Below are positions 22,591 through 33,554 of a DNA stretch of 64,000 nt, piece by piece. Location of the stretch: NCBI GenBank assembly GCA_029747015.1, contig JAKOGI010000143.1:510001-574000 (forward strand), given 5' to 3'. Position 1 is the stretch's first letter. Each line of letters begins with the position of its first letter. A model generated the notes under the pieces. The model was given only the letters and a program-made list of their open reading frames with translations. It was not told where the DNA came from and ran no database searches. Position numbers and translations under genes: made by a program. This DNA is from Carnegiea gigantea (Eukaryota; Streptophyta; Magnoliopsida; Caryophyllales; Cactaceae).

Positions 22591-25160
22591 ATTGCCCTTT
22601 TGAAGTGCCTCACAATGAAAATGCTAAAGTCAAGGTGAAAGCCTGTGTGACTCTCCATGGGACTATCACTCTAGCACAGCATTGGTAAGCTTCTCATTTT
22701 TTTAGTAATGTGGTGTGTTAACTATCTATACTCTGGAGAATCTATGTTCACTGGTAATGTTCCTTTATTTGCTTCAGCCTGTATAGAAGATCCTGTGGAT
22801 GAAATGAGAAGTGTAGATATGTCCAACAGAGAGAATGGAAGTCAGCTCGACAATGGAACTCCCGTGCAGTAAATGGTCCTGAAGGGAGAGATTCTGCATA
22901 TCAACACCTGTATGTGCCACTCACATGAGTGATGAGTTGGTGTCAAGTTACGTCTGGTTCATAACTAAAGTTTTATGAAATAATTGGTTCTCTCTATTTA
23001 AATCAATTATTTAATTTAGTATAAATTTTTTTTTTTGGAAAAAACTTAAGCTATATACCACCTTTGCATCCTTTTCCATGAGTTTGTCATGTGATATGGG
23101 AAGAAATAAGAATTAGAGTTCTCAATTGCAGTAAATGTGAGGTATAGCTGCTTGACTACTTAATGCTCTGCCTTTCTTTCCTTGTTTCCTTTCTTTGTAC
23201 GTGTGCTGTAGATACAAAACCTGTATGTGCCACATCTACTTCTCTATAGATGCAAGCTGTTTGACAGATTGGCTTCATACGTGCTGGAAACAAAATATTT
23301 CAGTAGCCACTCCTGCCCTTTTTCTAATATGAGAAGTCTTGGCCAATCCTAGAATTTTTTGGCTATCAAGTTTTGATAGCAGAGAACTATTTCTTTGACA
23401 GAATAATGATAAAAAAGGGCAAGACTGTGAAGCTGTCAGACATACCCATCAAGGAGGTTTGTTGTATATGGTGCCACAACTCATGCTAAGCTTTTAGAAG
23501 CTCAAGAGAAGGAACTTCAGCTGGCCCAGCAGGACAATAAGGTAGAGCAAGAGCCAAAGAAAAGAAGAACACCCTTGAGTCAATATGTGTATGACACCCG
23601 AAATAAGGTATAGCTTCTAATTTCTATGTATCCAGTGTTATTATACTTCCTCCTAGACATCTAATTATGAATTTTCATGTGGATCTCTGTGTGTTTGTAA
23701 TTCAGTTTACTAAGTCAGCTTCATATACTAATCTTTCTTTAACCAACAGTAAGATCCACGAGCTTGGGTACCATTTCTCCGTTCTCCAACGGTGGAAAAC
23801 CAAAAGAAGTGTACGACTTAATGGAGGCTTATGTCAGTATATGTGTTCACCGTTTTCGGCTTGCAAGTACAGATAGAATTCGGTTCAGCCTAATCATATG
23901 ATACTAAACTTTTCGTTTATAGATCTGCAATTATGCTAGCTTAAAAAATGTTGATACAATCATCTTTGATGTTGCTGATGAACAAATGACTGCATGAATT
24001 AAAAGTCTGTCTTATCCCAGAAGCAGCATAGTTCAGCTGTATAGAGTTGCAAAATAAATGTACAATTGTTTCATTACCTCTAACAGGATTGGCCTTAAGA
24101 TGTAAGATGGAAGTTCAATAATTGATTTAATGAACTCTCCAATCTTTTTTTTTTTTTTTTTTTGGTTGTCTAAAGAAGGAAAGGGGGGGCGGCTCCCTGT
24201 GTTGATCCGAAACAGAATCGCAGGCCATTCTCAAACCTGTTGCTTTCCATTCAAACGCAGAGAGGGAAGAAGTTCCAACTCCTAACTGAGAATGGCTTGA
24301 ATGGATAATCTGTTTTAGGTCACAAGCAAAAAGTTCGATAGATGTGCAGTGCTGGTACGATATGCGTATTGGCTACTCCTCCCTGGTGTTTTTCATTGAG
24401 ACGGACAAAAAAAGAAATATTTATGTTTCTGTCACTCAAAAAGTTTTTGTTCCTTTATTTGCCCTTTCACTTTATCTGTTGTGCATTTCTCACTTTTTAT
24501 TTGCTTGCTTCTTGAGGTGCTCCTATTCCTTGGCCTGCTCTTCTTCCTTTTCCATTTCAGTAATCAGTGCCACTAACTCAGTTGCATAATTGTGTAGCTT
24601 TTCAATACATACCGGGTTTTGTAACTGAGTCAGAAAAACAAGAGATCTCCAGGAACTTGCCAGCAGACTGAAGAATGGGCTTTATGAGGATGGAGATGTT
24701 GAGTCTGACATGTGTATGCTGATAGACTTCAGAATCTTCAGATGGTTAATGTTTGAAAATCTCAGTTACTGATAGCACATTTCATCAGTCATGTACTGAG
24801 TTCAGTTTGGGTTTTAATAGTGGTGGATCCAATTGAAAACCGATATAAAGATGAAAGGGCCCGAGCAGAAGCAGGGAAGCATTTGCTCGATTCAATAGCC
24901 AAATACAGGCAGCTGTACAATCATCACCACCTAGTTTGAGAGAAGCTGTATGATTCTCCTGTGATATAATATTTTGGGATTTTTAATGAGTCAACCATTT
25001 GCTCTGTATTTCTTATATGTAATAATTTTTCTGTCTTCAGGTTCTTGCTAATGTGCTAAGGTCGAGCAGTGGCTACAAAAAAAACTCAGGAGCAAGAGAT
25101 ACAGCCCAAAAATGTTGATCCAGTGCTGTGGTCAATGATATTAAAAAATAGCTGAAGCAC
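22591..25160 (+). pseudogene. HSP70-16: HSP70-16-like, decayed 3' exons
   Basis: At least six blocks match the rest of the family in the right order but not in one frame. 22,591-22,684 (PFEVPHNENAKVKVK, TLHGTIT) lacks one base at its start. 22,778-22,872 (EDPVDEMRSVDMSNRENG) is shifted and ends in a stop. 23,410-23,607 (KKGKTVKLSDIPIKEV, then VYGATTHAKLLEAQEKELQL up to YVYDTRNK and a GT donor) has a 4-base insertion. 24,617-24,735 (VTESEKQEISRNL, QQTEEW, LYEDGDVESD) has extra bases. 24,822-24,935 (VDPIENRYKDERARAEAGK) and 25,041-25,160 (AKVEQWLQKKTQEQE, then QPKNVDPVLWS) are also shifted. Splice-like AG and GT borders survive at several blocks. I infer a gene that lost its C-terminal half by indels. 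Alternatives are an unannotated exon structure or local assembly error. Confidence 0.75.
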
Positions 25161-28029
25161 TTAATGCGTAATTTCTGCACAACTCTCAATTGTTTGCAAA
25201 GTCTTAGCTGAGTCTAATCAGTATATGCTCTCTAACTGAATGCCTTTGTGAGTGTTTGGGTCCTGACCTTGACGTGCTTCCTGATTCTTGTGGCTACCAA
25301 CACATTTACATTTTACACAAAATATGACATCTCCTTTTTGGCAGTGAATTTTCTATCTATGCTTCATCTGGAGTATAGTGCATATTAGGACCCAATCTAC
25401 AGACTTGAATACTTTGTGCACATGGATGTATGCAAGTACAAAGGTGATGTCGCATCAGTGAATACTTTTGTTCATTAATCTTCTTGTATAGTTGAACTAC
25501 AGTTTCACATGGAATGGTGGGCTTGTCTTTTGTTAATTAGCTTGGATAATCAGGGAGTTTAAGAAATGGTTGTTATTCTGTGAGGACATTAGTAAATCAA
25601 CACATACAATATGGTCTAAAATTCCATCACATGACTGCTAGTGCCGACATTAAGTATCGAGGGCCATGTCTCAGTGAGATATACATAGGCTAAGTTGTCT
25701 TGGGTGATCTCCTCATATCTCTTTGGCCCTGCTCTTGCTCACTTTGGATCCTTTGGTATTGACCCTTCCACTCATCATTGTTGGGCATGAAGATGGATGT
25801 TGTACTATTGTATCCTTCCCCTGTTATCCGTGTCTTGTTTCTCTCTTTCAGTACTGCCATTCCCAAATATCTCAACTTACTTCAGATCATCCTCATACAA
25901 TAGATATTTTCTATGTTTCTGCAGCAGTGCTACTTCAGCTTGTGTGCTTACTCAGATTCAGGTTCGTCCTGTCCCGGAATTTTCCTTTTTGCGACCTAGC
26001 CTTATAATAATATTTCACGGTTGTTCTCCACTATCGTGTTCTCCCATCTTCATATGAGAGCCTAGTATATTTTGATGCTCCTGGAGAGGTAGAGCTGAAT
26101 ATAAAGTACCAAGCAGCGAAAACAAGGACAAAAATCATTTCCAAGGAAAATTGCTTCTCACACAAAGGGAAAACCACTTTACCATGATCTCATTGGTCCC
26201 TATCCATTCTTGTAGAATAGGACACAGAGGCCCATGGTTTTCACCAAACACCTTATTGAGTCGAGGTTTTTGGTTTCTTTGTTTTTTTTTCCCCCTGCAC
26301 TCTGTTATGTACCTAGCTCTAACCATGTTACCTTTTGGCTAGGCTTCTTGATTGTCATATTGGTCTCCTTCCCCCCCCCCCCCTTCACCAAACTCATATC
26401 AAGGAAGGTTGCATTGTACTGAGGTCCTTTATTGTGGAACTGGACGGAACCCACTATGTATGTTATTTCAGATGGAAAACTCAAAGAACTAGAAAAAAAC
26501 TGGAAGGAGATGGAAGATTTTATAGCAAATAAGTTTAGCTTAGTTTAAATAACTATAAGGAACTAGAAGAGAAATTAGAGTGAATAGGAAGGGATTGGAT
26601 TTTTAAAATAATTTAAAAGAAATGGTGTTTGGAGGCATTTGCTCTTGCACGTAAATCTTTTATCATTCTTCATTTAGGGCTGGAGGGAATCGAGCAAACC
26701 CGAAACTTGATAGGATTGAAGGTTAGATCACCTAAGTTTCAATAGCCTTGCAAGGAATTTTACCCATTTCCTCTGGTTCTTACTATTGATAGAAGACTAT
26801 CATCAAACCTATTTCAGAAGTTTCAAACGAACAAGAAGGAAGTTAATTTGAGTCTTCATATTGGTAACATATGAACCTAAACTCCAACCAGCATCAACTT
26901 AGACTTTCTGCAAAGATGTGAGAAATAGGGTCAGGGATGAGAGATGATTAAGGGAAAGTGTGCACCACAATGTAGAAGAGGAGGTGGTTAGAGGCTTCGG
27001 TGTGTGATGGACTATGGGTGATTGAGCGATGAAATAGCTTGCTAGATTTCCCTGCCCTGTAAGAATTAGACTGTTGTTTTTTCAGAAATTAGCTTCTGAG
27101 ATTAATCATAGTGCATCGCTAGCCAGTTTGCAATTTTCTTTTTTAAACTTTATGTAGTTTACACTGGCTTGCAGTTAGTAGCCCTTTCCTAGTCAGTTCT
27201 TTTTAAGCTTTGCTCAGCTTGTTCCTGCATCCTTAGCTGGAGCTTGCTTCAGCCTTTCTGAAATGGGGCTTCTGAGCTTCCTGGCTAGCAGCTTGCTACC
27301 ATTCACAAGCTGGCTTTGCTTTGCTCAAAAAAAAATTTCTGCCTTTTTTATATGAAAGTGGAGACAGTTTCCTGTTATAGTTGATAACTTGATACCATTC
27401 AAATGTGCTGAACGTTGATTGGTCCTACCCCGATGTGTGTCCTCCTAAAGATATGGTGTAATCAATCCCCAGATCCAAGGGGGGCTCAGCTTTTTTTCGT
27501 TGTGTAACTTGTAGATGAGTTTGACTTCAAACTTAGGAGCATTCTACAGACATTAAACTGACATTTCAGTCTTCCAAATTCATTCTGTTTTATTGTGAAA
27601 TGCGACCCCTTGTTCTAGGTGTTCCATACTTTGCAAGTTGCAACTTTGTTGATTCCTTTTGTTCATACTTTCAACTTCGTTGATGCCTTCTGCTGCAGCC
27701 TCATCCACCATTAGCTGGACATTGGCAACATTCTCGGCACCCCTTTTGCAGGCATTCGACATTGAGTTTTCTCTGTTGCTGGGAATGCTTTTTTTTCCTT
27801 TCCCCTCGTTTTTGTTTTTCTTGTCTTTTCCCACTTTTTTTTTTGTTTTTCTTTTTTGGGTTTTAAAAAAAATTTGGGGGGGGGGGGGTAGGGTGGGGTA
27901 GGCAGTTAGTTTTAGGTATGCCATTGCAACAGAAAGCCTACTTTCAGCATGCATGACTGCCATTTTGCCCACTCTGTTTCCATTGGGATGCATCTGCGAC
28001 GCTGCTGATTGGTTATTTTCTGAATCCAT
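25161..28029. other. Unassigned region 3' of the HSP70-16 remnant
   Basis: No exon recognised. Contains a C13 run (26,371-26,383), a G13 run (27,876-27,888) next to T- and A-runs, and short open frames of low-complexity composition such as the Lys-rich minus-strand frame at 27,580-28,053, which is produced by the homopolymers. This may be the last, enlarged intron of the decayed gene. Confidence 0.5.
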
Positions 28030-28150
28030 GACAGGATGTACAAGCACGTCCATGAAATCAAAGAGTCTTCCTCAAAGGCCAGAGAATAATGGCATCCTCA
28101 GATCATACAAGCCAAGGGAATGATATGCGAGAAGATATATATGAGGTATT
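28030..28150 (+). pseudogene. Possible last exon of the HSP70-16 remnant
   Basis: Frames here give KSKSLPQRPENN and, after a frame change, SSDHTSQGNDMRED. This resembles the hydrophilic C-terminal tail of HSP70-16 proteins, where a KHI-type end of the helical domain is followed by a short S/D/H-rich tail. The identification rests on composition and position only. Confidence 0.35.
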
Positions 28151-28290
28151 ACATTAAACCAATGCAGCAATCTTATTCGGTCGTGTTGCATCCTCAGAGA
28201 TCATAAAAGCCAAGGCGATGATATGCCAGTGGATTGATGCGGAATTCATTAAAGTTAAAATCAATTGCGGCGGTATTATGTCAGTCGTGT
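28093..28290. repeat. Diverged tandem duplication of about 96 bp
   Basis: CATCCTCAGATCATACAAG at 28,093 recurs as CATCCTCAGAGATCATAAAAG at 28,189, each followed by CCAAGG.GATGATATGC-like sequence and a later TCAGTCGTGT/TCGGTCGTGT block. The copies have accumulated substitutions and small indels. Confidence 0.6.
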
Positions 28291-28587
28291 ATGTTGAGCA
28301 ACATATTTACCTAAGGTTTTGACATGTCTTTTGCCAGTGTCAGCAGTTCATAGGGCTCACCGAAGAATTCATTGACAACTTTGACTTTCCCATGCCTAAA
28401 ATCAAGTCAGTCAGCCACTTCTGAATTGGATAACTTCACATTTTGGTGGCAACTCAGATGGGAGAAGTCATGCTTCCCATTTATATGTTGTAGAACTCGA
28501 GTTTTCAGTGAATGAACCCCCAATGCTCAGGCTGGGTTACGCAGTTGGTACTTATGTTTCTGATTGTGCCCTTAGGGTTAGGATCAA

Positions 28588-28762
28588 GGATTCAAAATGC
28601 GGCTTCGGTTGCGATTGCGTTTCGGTTGCAATAAACGACAAAAATCGCTCTGATGTGAAATGAAATCGCATTTCATATTTGCAAAGGCAAAAATGCAGTC
28701 GGGCCGACTCAAAAACCTTTCCGATGCAGCGTTTCGTCGCGGATCGATCACATTTTGAATCC
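28588..28762. mobile_element. Small MITE-like element, 175 bp
   Basis: GGATTCAAAATG at 28,588-28,599 and its exact reverse complement at 28,751-28,762 bound a noncoding, relatively GC-rich interior with GGTTGCGATTGCG-type repeats. No clear target duplication is visible, so the superfamily is open. Confidence 0.45.
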
Positions 28763-29395
28763 CATGGTCAGAATATAAACATCCCCTGATTCTAATTGAG
28801 TTGTATACGGAATGTTGTCTTCAGAATTTTACCTTTTTATATGATAGCAATAAAAATCATCTCTTTCTGTTTAATTCTCTCATTGGCTCGATTTAGACGT
28901 TGCCCATTATCTATTTTTTGCATTTAGATAAGCGTTCACGTGCGTATAGATTAATATTGCGGTTGGTTTGTGATGTTGAGAAGGATATCGTTTGATTACA
29001 AATAAGTATTTGATAATTGAATTGCGAAAAGGACTTGATTTTGTTATCATTTTTCATAATACTTTGATTGTTAATACTATATAGTTCGCTGGAGACTTTT
29101 TGACAAACATATATTTGCTGCACATATAAGCTTTGGATTATTTGTAAATGAGGATTGAGTTACTGTGTGGTATTATTTAAAAAGGCTGAAATTGAATCTA
29201 GATGGTAAATTGTTCCACAAATTTCGCAATTTAGACTCCAGGGAAAACGCTACGCATTTATCCAGCCAAGGAAAATAAAGAAAACTCTCGACTAGGAATA
29301 TACTAACATTTTTTAGTAAAAGGAAATTGATAATATTATGCCATTCATAGCAAATTGGAAGAACAAATAAATATGCATCTATGAAATTGACTAAT
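28763..29395. other. Intergenic, no gene recognised
   Basis: AT-rich spacer between the small MITE and the 3' end of the MATE pseudogene. No coding or structural RNA signal seen. Confidence 0.6.
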
Positions 29396-31008
29396 TTAGT
29401 AGAGGTTCTTTCTTATCTCCCATCTGTCCAGGCGTTTTTGCGCAATTTCCACCTGTGCAATGCAAAATTCCCAATGTCATTAACTCTTTTTTTTTTTAAA
29501 CCTTTTCTTGCTCATAATTATTTAAAAAATAAAAAATATCTTTTCTAAATATTTCTTCCAAATTTTCGCTGTAAAAAGTTTCGCCGCATTGTTGGTTATA
29601 TGTACAGAGAAAAGCATAAGACAATGCGTTGAAGATAAGTTACCTCCTTTTGCCCAATTTGTGCTAAAAGTGACCCATAAAAGAATAAGAGTTTGCATGG
29701 CTAGTACCTCCAATCATTCCACCCCCATATTCCCTATATAAAAAAAAAAGTGACGATTTTGCTAGTAATTAATTAAAATCAAAATGAAAATGACAAAGCT
29801 ACACAATAAGATTAAAATTTAGAAACTCAAAAAAAGAGGGTTAACAGTATTAGTTACCTTAACGCCGAGTTTTAAAATAAAATCCAAGAAGCACTCCAGT
29901 GGGTATACCCGACGACGTAATAACATCCGATATTTACATAAGCCACAAATGCTTGCCATCCGCAGCCGACGACGCAACCCCTTCAAGCAAATTCCAAGGT
30001 TTTAGCCTACTTCTTAGACTATATAAATAAAAATAGCTAGGTCATTGATCAATTGGGTTAGACCGGTTTTCCCTGTTTCAAATTGAGAAACCTTTTGGAT
30101 GGACTTGAATTAAAACGTGTTGGTACGAATTTAAATCTACTTAGTTATTACGATTTGTAAGTCTAACTAATTTATCTTTGGTCGAGAATCTAATGTCAAC
30201 TAAGTTCGATTTAATATCAGGCCGTAATGTGGTGGGTCAACAGAAGTTAGATCCATCCATGCGGACGCCATTAAGTTTAATTAGTCAAAAGTCTGTGACA
30301 GTTGTTACCAGATAAAACAGTTGAATGCCATGATAAGGATAGATAAGGCAAGGAGGGGAGAGAGATCGGGGCAAAAAAAAAACAGCATCAGAAACTTCAA
30401 TTCCTTCGGTGAAGCTGTGCTTGAGATGATGGCGAAAGTACGAGCACAAGGATGGAGAAGAAAAGAGCTATGAAGAAAGATAAAGTTGTCACCACTGCTA
30501 CTGAAAATGATGCTTGACTTGGGATGACCTGCTCCTAGCTCATTGCTTACCGTACACTGTTTGTCAATCACAATAATAACTGTAAGTCCCCCAGATGCTC
30601 TTGTTCTAGGAATTGCACCAATCAAAAATTTTTGAATTTTCCCTCTCACTATAATTTTACCATATTTTCTTTCATCAAAACATTCTTAATAGCTTTTGCT
30701 TCATTCATTTATTTTGTTTTTTTTTTTTTAATTTTAATGGTTCACTCTCATAAATCAAATCGTGTCCATGAAAATGATTATGACTGTGATCTTACAAATG
30801 TGAACAATAGTAGATAACCAAAAGTAGTTTTATAAATTTATGAACAGTAACAGCTTTTTTACTTTTTGATCCCACCATGTTCTTTTAATATAATGCATAG
30901 GTGATACTTTTTACCCTAAATTATGCTTCTTTTGTGTAATGCGCGTGCATATATGTATCTTAATATAAGATCTTTATCATTTTCAAAACTAAAATGTATA
31001 CAACATAA

Positions 31009-31164
31009 GGGCCTTTCTTTTCGTGGGGTCAATCCACATTACCAACTTCAACCCACTTCCCCACTTGAAAAAAAAATACTTCAACTACCTCAACCTACTT
31101 CAAACTTACTTCAACCCACCCCCTTCATAATTTTAATAATTTGTAAAGTATCATATGGGATTTA
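31009..31164. mobile_element. Single-arm relative of the palindromic element
   Basis: Starts GGGCCTTTCTTTTCGTGGGG after TAA and continues as CAACTTCAACCCAC-type repeats. It is in opposite orientation to the adjoining left arm of the palindromic element, so the two together could fold as well. Its own right end is not clear. Confidence 0.5.
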
Positions 31165-32391
31165 GGGCCTGTTGTTTTCGTGAGTACATTGGGTGGGGAA
31201 AAGGGTGAAGTCGGTTGAAGTAGGTTTGAGTAGTTGAGGCAGGCTGAAGTTGGTATTTTTTTTGGAGGTGGGTTGAAATAGATTGAACTATATTGAAGTG
31301 GTTGATGTAGGTTGAAGTGCGTTGAAGTTGGTATATTTTGTATGTGGTGGATTGAAGTGGGTTAAAATAATGAGAATGAAACTAATGTGTGATAATTTAT
31401 GAGTTATCGAAATTTTGTGAAATTTTTGTTCATTCTTTTTTATTTTTTATTTGTTATTTTTCATTTTTTTTTTTTTTTTTTTTTCTTTTTCTTTTTTCTT
31501 TTTTTTTTTTACTTTTATTTTTTATTTTTTATTTTTTATTTTTTTTTTTATTTTTTATTTTTTTTTTTGTTTGTTTTATTTTTTACTTTTTATTTTTAAT
31601 TTTTTAATTTTTTTTTATTTTGAATAAAAATTAAAATTAAAAATTAAAAATAATAAATTACAAAAAAAATTAAAAAATAAAAAATAAAAAAAAAATAAGA
31701 ACCAAGAAATTAAAAAAATAAATAAATAAAAATAAAAAATAAAAATAAAAATAAAAATTAAAAAAAATAAAAATAAAAAAAATAAAAATAAAAAATAAAA
31801 ATAAAAATAAAAATAAAAATAAAAATGAAAAAAAATAAAAATAAAAAATGAAAAATGAAAAATGAAAAATGAAAATAAAAAAAAAATAAAAAAATAAAAA
31901 ATAAAAAAAAAATAAAAAATAAAAAATAAAAATAAAAATAAAAAATAAAAAATAAAAAAATAAAAAATTAAAAAATTAAAAATAAAAATTAAAAATTAAA
32001 AAATAAAATTTAAAAATTAAAAAAAATTTAAAAAAATTTTAAAAATGTAAAAAATGATAAAAATAAAATAAAAAATAAAAATTAAAAAAAATAAAATAAA
32101 AAAAAAAAAATAAAAAAAAAAAAAATAAAATAAAAAAGAATAAACAAAAATTTCACAAAATTTCGATAACTTCATAAATTATCACACATTAGTTACATTC
32201 TTATTATTTTAACCCACTTCAACCCACCACATAAAAAATATACCAACTTCAACCCACTTCAACCAACATCAACCCACTTCAACTATTCACCTATTTCAAC
32301 CTCAAAAAAAAAATACCAACTTCAACCTACCTCAACCCACCTCAACCTACTTCAACCTACTTTACCCTTTACTCACGAAAAGAACAGGCCC
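31165..32391. mobile_element. Long palindromic (foldback) element with A/T-expanded core
   Basis: Ends are GGGCCTGTTGTTTTCGTGAG on the left and the reverse complement of GGGCCTGTTCTTTTCGTGAG on the right. The arms (31,165-31,430 and 32,145-32,391) are near-perfect inverted copies built of degenerate (G)GGTTGAAGT units; the inner arm parts with ATGTGTGATAATTTATGA and TTATCGAAATTTTGTGAAA match almost base for base. The core is about 190 bp of T-rich followed by about 520 bp of A-rich low-complexity sequence, which can pair partly. TTA precedes the left end, but ATC follows the right end, so no target duplication is confirmed. It sits in intron 3 of the MATE pseudogene. TTA beside related copies suggests a Tourist/PIF-Harbinger origin. 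Confidence 0.8.
31435..32145. repeat. Low-complexity T-rich/A-rich tract
   Basis: About 700 bp of almost pure (T5-6A)n-like then (TA5-6)n-like sequence, with a few G and C. Long all-Phe/Leu frames here are artefacts of the T-run. Confidence 0.95.
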
Positions 32392-32636
32392 ATCTATACT
32401 CTAGCGAGAGAGTGCACTAACCTTGCTGCTGCATTGAATCCCACGGAGATCATGAACATCCATGCTGTTATTGTTGTGCTGCCCATTATAATAATGCACT
32501 TTAATTGGCATTTTTGCAGGGTATGAAGAATGTAGATGTAAACTGTCTTACCTCTACGTACTTGATTGCATATAAAAAATTATTTCAATAGACCCATATC
32601 AAAAAAAAATTATTATCGTCGTATAACTAATGATGT

Positions 32637-32652
32637 CCCCCCCCCCCCCCCC
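32637..32652. repeat. C16 homopolymer
   Basis: Sixteen C followed by AAA, one of many C-then-A tracts in the window. Confidence 0.95.
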
Positions 32653-33470
32653 AAAGGTCATGTCCTTGCACCCAGATTGAAATATGGAGTACTTGACACA
32701 AAGTATAGAGATAAACTAAAATAAAATGTCGTGGTAAAGAGATCTTACCCCAAGGGAGAAGGAGTCCAACGGCAATTTTGGGATTGTCTAGCAAGCCCGC
32801 AATCAACACCAAAACTTGGTAGTAGCCAGGTTTCCAAGCATAGCATAACTGCCGAAGCTGCGGACAGCTTAAAGAATCCAGAGCCCACTGCACGCAGCCC
32901 CAACTAAACCCCAGTCCAAGTATATTTGAACCTGTCACTTACAATTATGTACAACAAACTTGGCACCCACATTGAACCACCACAGACGCTGAGCACCAAG
33001 GATGCCCAATCAAGCCTAGGTCAAGCTTGTATACGGCCACCCGAAGTGAGCACGACGTTGGATTACAAAGGTGGCTGCGGAGAACAAAGTGCCCGGAACC
33101 ACCACGGCTTTGGGCCTGAAGGAATTTCTGGGTCGGAAAAGTGGCATGCATACGCAAAGATCTGAGGGATGAGCCCATATATTGAACACTTGCAGCGCGG
33201 AGGCTATATCTTCAGGTTTCTCCTAACAATAGGAGGATGTCCTTGGAGAATACGTAGACAATCATCAACGGAATTCCCGGCCGCCGTTAGGAGTATGATC
33301 GACCGTTGGACATAGATTCCCCAACAACTCGTACTTGCCGCCGCCGTATGCCTGCCCACACAACGTCTCCACTGCACTTTCCCATTCCGAGCTACAAATA
33401 AATACGGTTAAATGAATGTCTTATTAGACTATCATCTATTATAACCTCGTTTGATTGGATATTGTAACAT

Positions 33471-33472
<2 letters not shown>

Positions 33473-33511
<39 letters not shown>

Positions 33512-33513
33512 TA

Positions 33514-33550
<37 letters not shown>
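33473..33550. repeat. (TA)n microsatellite
   Basis: Two TA runs separated by GGTATC, in intron 1 of the MATE pseudogene. The rest of that intron to 36,326 shows no gene. Confidence 0.95.

Positions 33551-33554
<4 letters not shown>

Noticed and set aside
25690..26340. Overlapping frames on both strands resembling a gag-like fragment
   Set aside because: No zinc knuckle, no conserved motif, no terminal repeats; left unassigned.
27580..28053. 157-residue minus-strand frame with Lys-rich centre
   Set aside because: The frame is carried by A/T- and C/G-homopolymers, has no recognisable domain, and overlaps the presumed HSP70-16 3' region on the opposite strand.
31389..31607. Two Phe/Leu-rich frames resembling membrane proteins
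   Set aside because: They are translations of the T-rich low-complexity core of the palindromic element.
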